The notes under the pieces were generated by a model. The model did not search any database. It had not been told where the DNA came from and saw only the letters and a list, made by a program, of their open reading frames with translations. Position numbers and translations under genes: made by a program. 64,000 nt of DNA from Alloacidobacterium sp963823845. Its GTDB lineage: Bacteria; Acidobacteriota; Terriglobia; Terriglobales; Acidobacteriaceae. Shown piece after piece: positions 62,848 through 64,000 of this stretch; positions within the stretch are counted from its first letter, which is position 1; each line of letters starts with the position of its first letter. The stretch covers positions 434,001 through 498,000 of the forward strand of contig CAWGND010000008.1 of assembly GCA_963823845.1 (NCBI GenBank), written 5' to 3'.

Positions 62848-63282
62848 CTGGAAATAAACTTCATCAATTTCGCAAATGCACAGATCGGTGACTGGCTGGG
62901 TTTACAATCGCCAGCTACAGAGGGCGAAATCCTTCGCATTGTCGAAGGTCGACTCGCTCCGCTTGTCATTAAACGCCTGAGCGCCCTGGGCCTGGAACGG
63001 TCAGAAATTGATGCGGTGGTGATTCCCTCCCGAACCCTGCAACATCGGCGTTCCCGGCGCGAAAAGCTTAAGGTAGAAGAATCCGACCGGGTGCTGCGCG
63101 TGATCCGGGTTCTTTCATTGACCGAATCCACTTATGGAAGCCGTGAGCGCGCTCTCCATTGGCTGTGTAAACCTCATGCGCGGCTCGATGGACGAACGCC
63201 ACTCTCTCTTTTGAAGACGGATACTGGCAGCCGGATCGTCGAAGAGCTGTTGATTCAGATCGACGAGGGCATGTTTGTCTAA
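62848..63282 (+). CDS. Xre/MbcA/ParS-type antitoxin (start unclear)
   Basis: The coding frame is open from just after a TAA at about 62840 and reads INFANAQIGDWLGLQSPATE, GEILRIVEGRLAPLVIKRLS, then RTLQHRRSRREKL and the toxin-binding domain RVIRVLSLTESTYGSRERAL-HWL, ending LIQIDEGMFV. This is the antitoxin of Xre-RES modules. No ATG, GTG or TTG lies before 63016; CTG at 62848 is the best candidate, or the 5' end is lost. The RES toxin gene starts directly after the stop. Confidence 0.75.
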   Translation: MEINFINFANAQIGDWLGLQSPATEGEILRIVEGRLAPLVIKRLSALGLERSEIDAVVIPSRTLQHRRSRREKLKVEESDRVLRVIRVLSLTESTYGSRERALHWLCKPHARLDGRTPLSLLKTDTGSRIVEELLIQIDEGMFV

Positions 63283-63725
63283 ATGATTCTGTGGCGGATC
63301 AGCCGACATCGTGATCTCAGTGGAATGGGCGGACTGAAAGCCGCTGGGACGATGGCACTATTCAGGCCACGCCATCGTTTACTTAGCCGAGACTCCGGCT
63401 TCTGAGCTGCTTGAAGTATGCGTCCACACCAGCCCAAACGACGTGCCTCCCGAATTTACACTGCTGAAAATCGAGGCGCCGGATGTTGAGGTCTCGTCCA
63501 TCAAAACCGATGATCTCCCGAACGATTGGCGGACTCAACTGGAAGTGACGCGCGATTTAGGAACCGCATGGCGCGAAAAGAATGAGAGTGTTTTGCTGCG
63601 AGTGCCCAGCGCCATCGTTCCTGGAGACCGTCAACGTTCTCTTCAATCCATCCCACAAGCAAGCACCAAAGTTCCGCATCAAGGATCTCTTCTCATATCC
63701 TTTCGACCTTCGTCTAAAGACGTAG
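63283..63725 (+). pseudogene. RES-domain toxin, two frameshifts
   Basis: Starts MILWRISRHRDLSGMGGLKA one base after the antitoxin stop. It switches frame near 63350 to RWHYSGHAIVYLAETPASEL-LEV and reaches VLLRVPSAIVPG, then switches again near 63630 to ETVNVLFNPSHKQAPKF and ends DLRLKT. These are the RES-domain landmarks (R, E and S residues). RES toxins degrade NAD+. Two frame changes make this copy inactive. Confidence 0.82.
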
Positions 63726-63747
63726 ACCCAATAGAACTGCCGGTCTA

Positions 63748-63792
63748 TGGTAGGCGCAGCAGGACTCAAACCTATGACTTCCACCGTGTGAA
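63748..63792 (-). tRNA. 3' half of tRNA-Val (CAC), probable attachment-site remnant
   Basis: On the minus strand the sequence begins in the anticodon loop (TTCACAC), runs through GGTGG, AAGTC and the T-arm ATAGG TTTGAGT CCTGC, and ends with the acceptor strand TGCGCCT A CCA. The 5' half is missing: the bases before the loop (GTAGG) do not pair with GGTGG. A 45-bp segment from anticodon loop to CCA is the usual crossover region of tRNA-integrating elements. It is not a functional tRNA gene. Confidence 0.65.
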
Positions 63793-64000
63793 CCTACCCC
63801 TGATTGGTTTTTCAACAACTTATAACAACCGCGAGGGCTACCCCAAGCAAGCGGAAGTCGCGCAGGAAACCTCACTTTGTGGAACGGATTGTGGAACGAA
63901 AATCCACGCCACCTTCCCACGTGAAATCCCGACCCCGCGCGAGCTGCAATCGGGCTGAGGTTCGGATGCCTGAGGCTACGCGTATGTAGGCAGGAACCGC

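Noticed and set aside
63804..63989. Small gene at the right edge after the tRNA half
   Set aside because: No motif or ribosome binding site; basic composition from reading through a tRNA-adjacent region.

Overview
The window looks like chromosomal DNA of an Acidobacteriota member (Terriglobia-like). The support is family-level: a VWFA-related protein of the type annotated almost only in Acidobacteria, two large secreted RHS/YD-repeat proteins with acidobacterial architecture, short Cys/His proteins of a kind common in that phylum, and many small dispersed intergenic repeats. The sequence is rich in broken genes, gene fragments and mobile-element remains. Some single-base frameshifts could be assembly errors.

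Layout. 1-4 kb: 3' part of a CusA/CzcA heavy-metal RND pump, then decayed fragments ending in a truncated group II intron whose domain V is still recognisable. 4-6.4 kb: an ECF42-type sigma factor with its two DGPF/YCII partner genes and a matching promoter; a second matching promoter at 12.2 kb drives only a 12-codon stub of a dihydrofolate-reductase-like gene. 6.6-16.2 kb: stand-alone genes (SnoaL-like, VWFA, cytochrome c, DinB, GNAT, aldo/keto reductase with a YdhS-like flavoprotein, membrane protein) separated by palindromic repeats. 16.4-26.4 kb: sulfate activation (cysD, fused cysNC), PAP phosphatase, ABC exporter, sulfotransferase, CDP-paratose-epimerase-like enzyme, glycosyltransferase-like protein and FkbM methyltransferase. 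Together these suggest PAPS-dependent sulfation of a glycan or small molecule. 26.4-29.7 kb: a LolA-like protein convergent with an MMPL/RND transporter.

32.2-37.3 kb is a co-directional run of an adenylation enzyme, an MBOAT-like membrane protein, a carrier protein and a methyltransferase of the type found inserted in NRPS adenylation domains. It resembles a Dlt-type (D-alanylation-like) surface-modification pathway and is my best candidate for an undescribed system. 37.4-53.2 kb holds an integrase pseudogene and two RHS loci, each followed by small downstream genes (candidate immunity proteins and an orphan C-terminal cassette), with an intact IS1182-like element between them.

53.3-57.6 kb: a LodA/GoxA-type cysteine-tryptophylquinone oxidase beside a truncated LodB-like flavoprotein, a truncated nucleoside hydrolase and small metal-binding-type proteins. 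58-64 kb is a decaying integrated region: IS3 remnant, large serine recombinase, two degraded ParB-like genes, a group II intron reverse-transcriptase fragment, VapBC, a Xre/ParS antitoxin with a frameshifted RES toxin, and the 3' half of a tRNA-Val that looks like an attachment site.

No CRISPR array, rRNA gene or complete tRNA gene was recognised.
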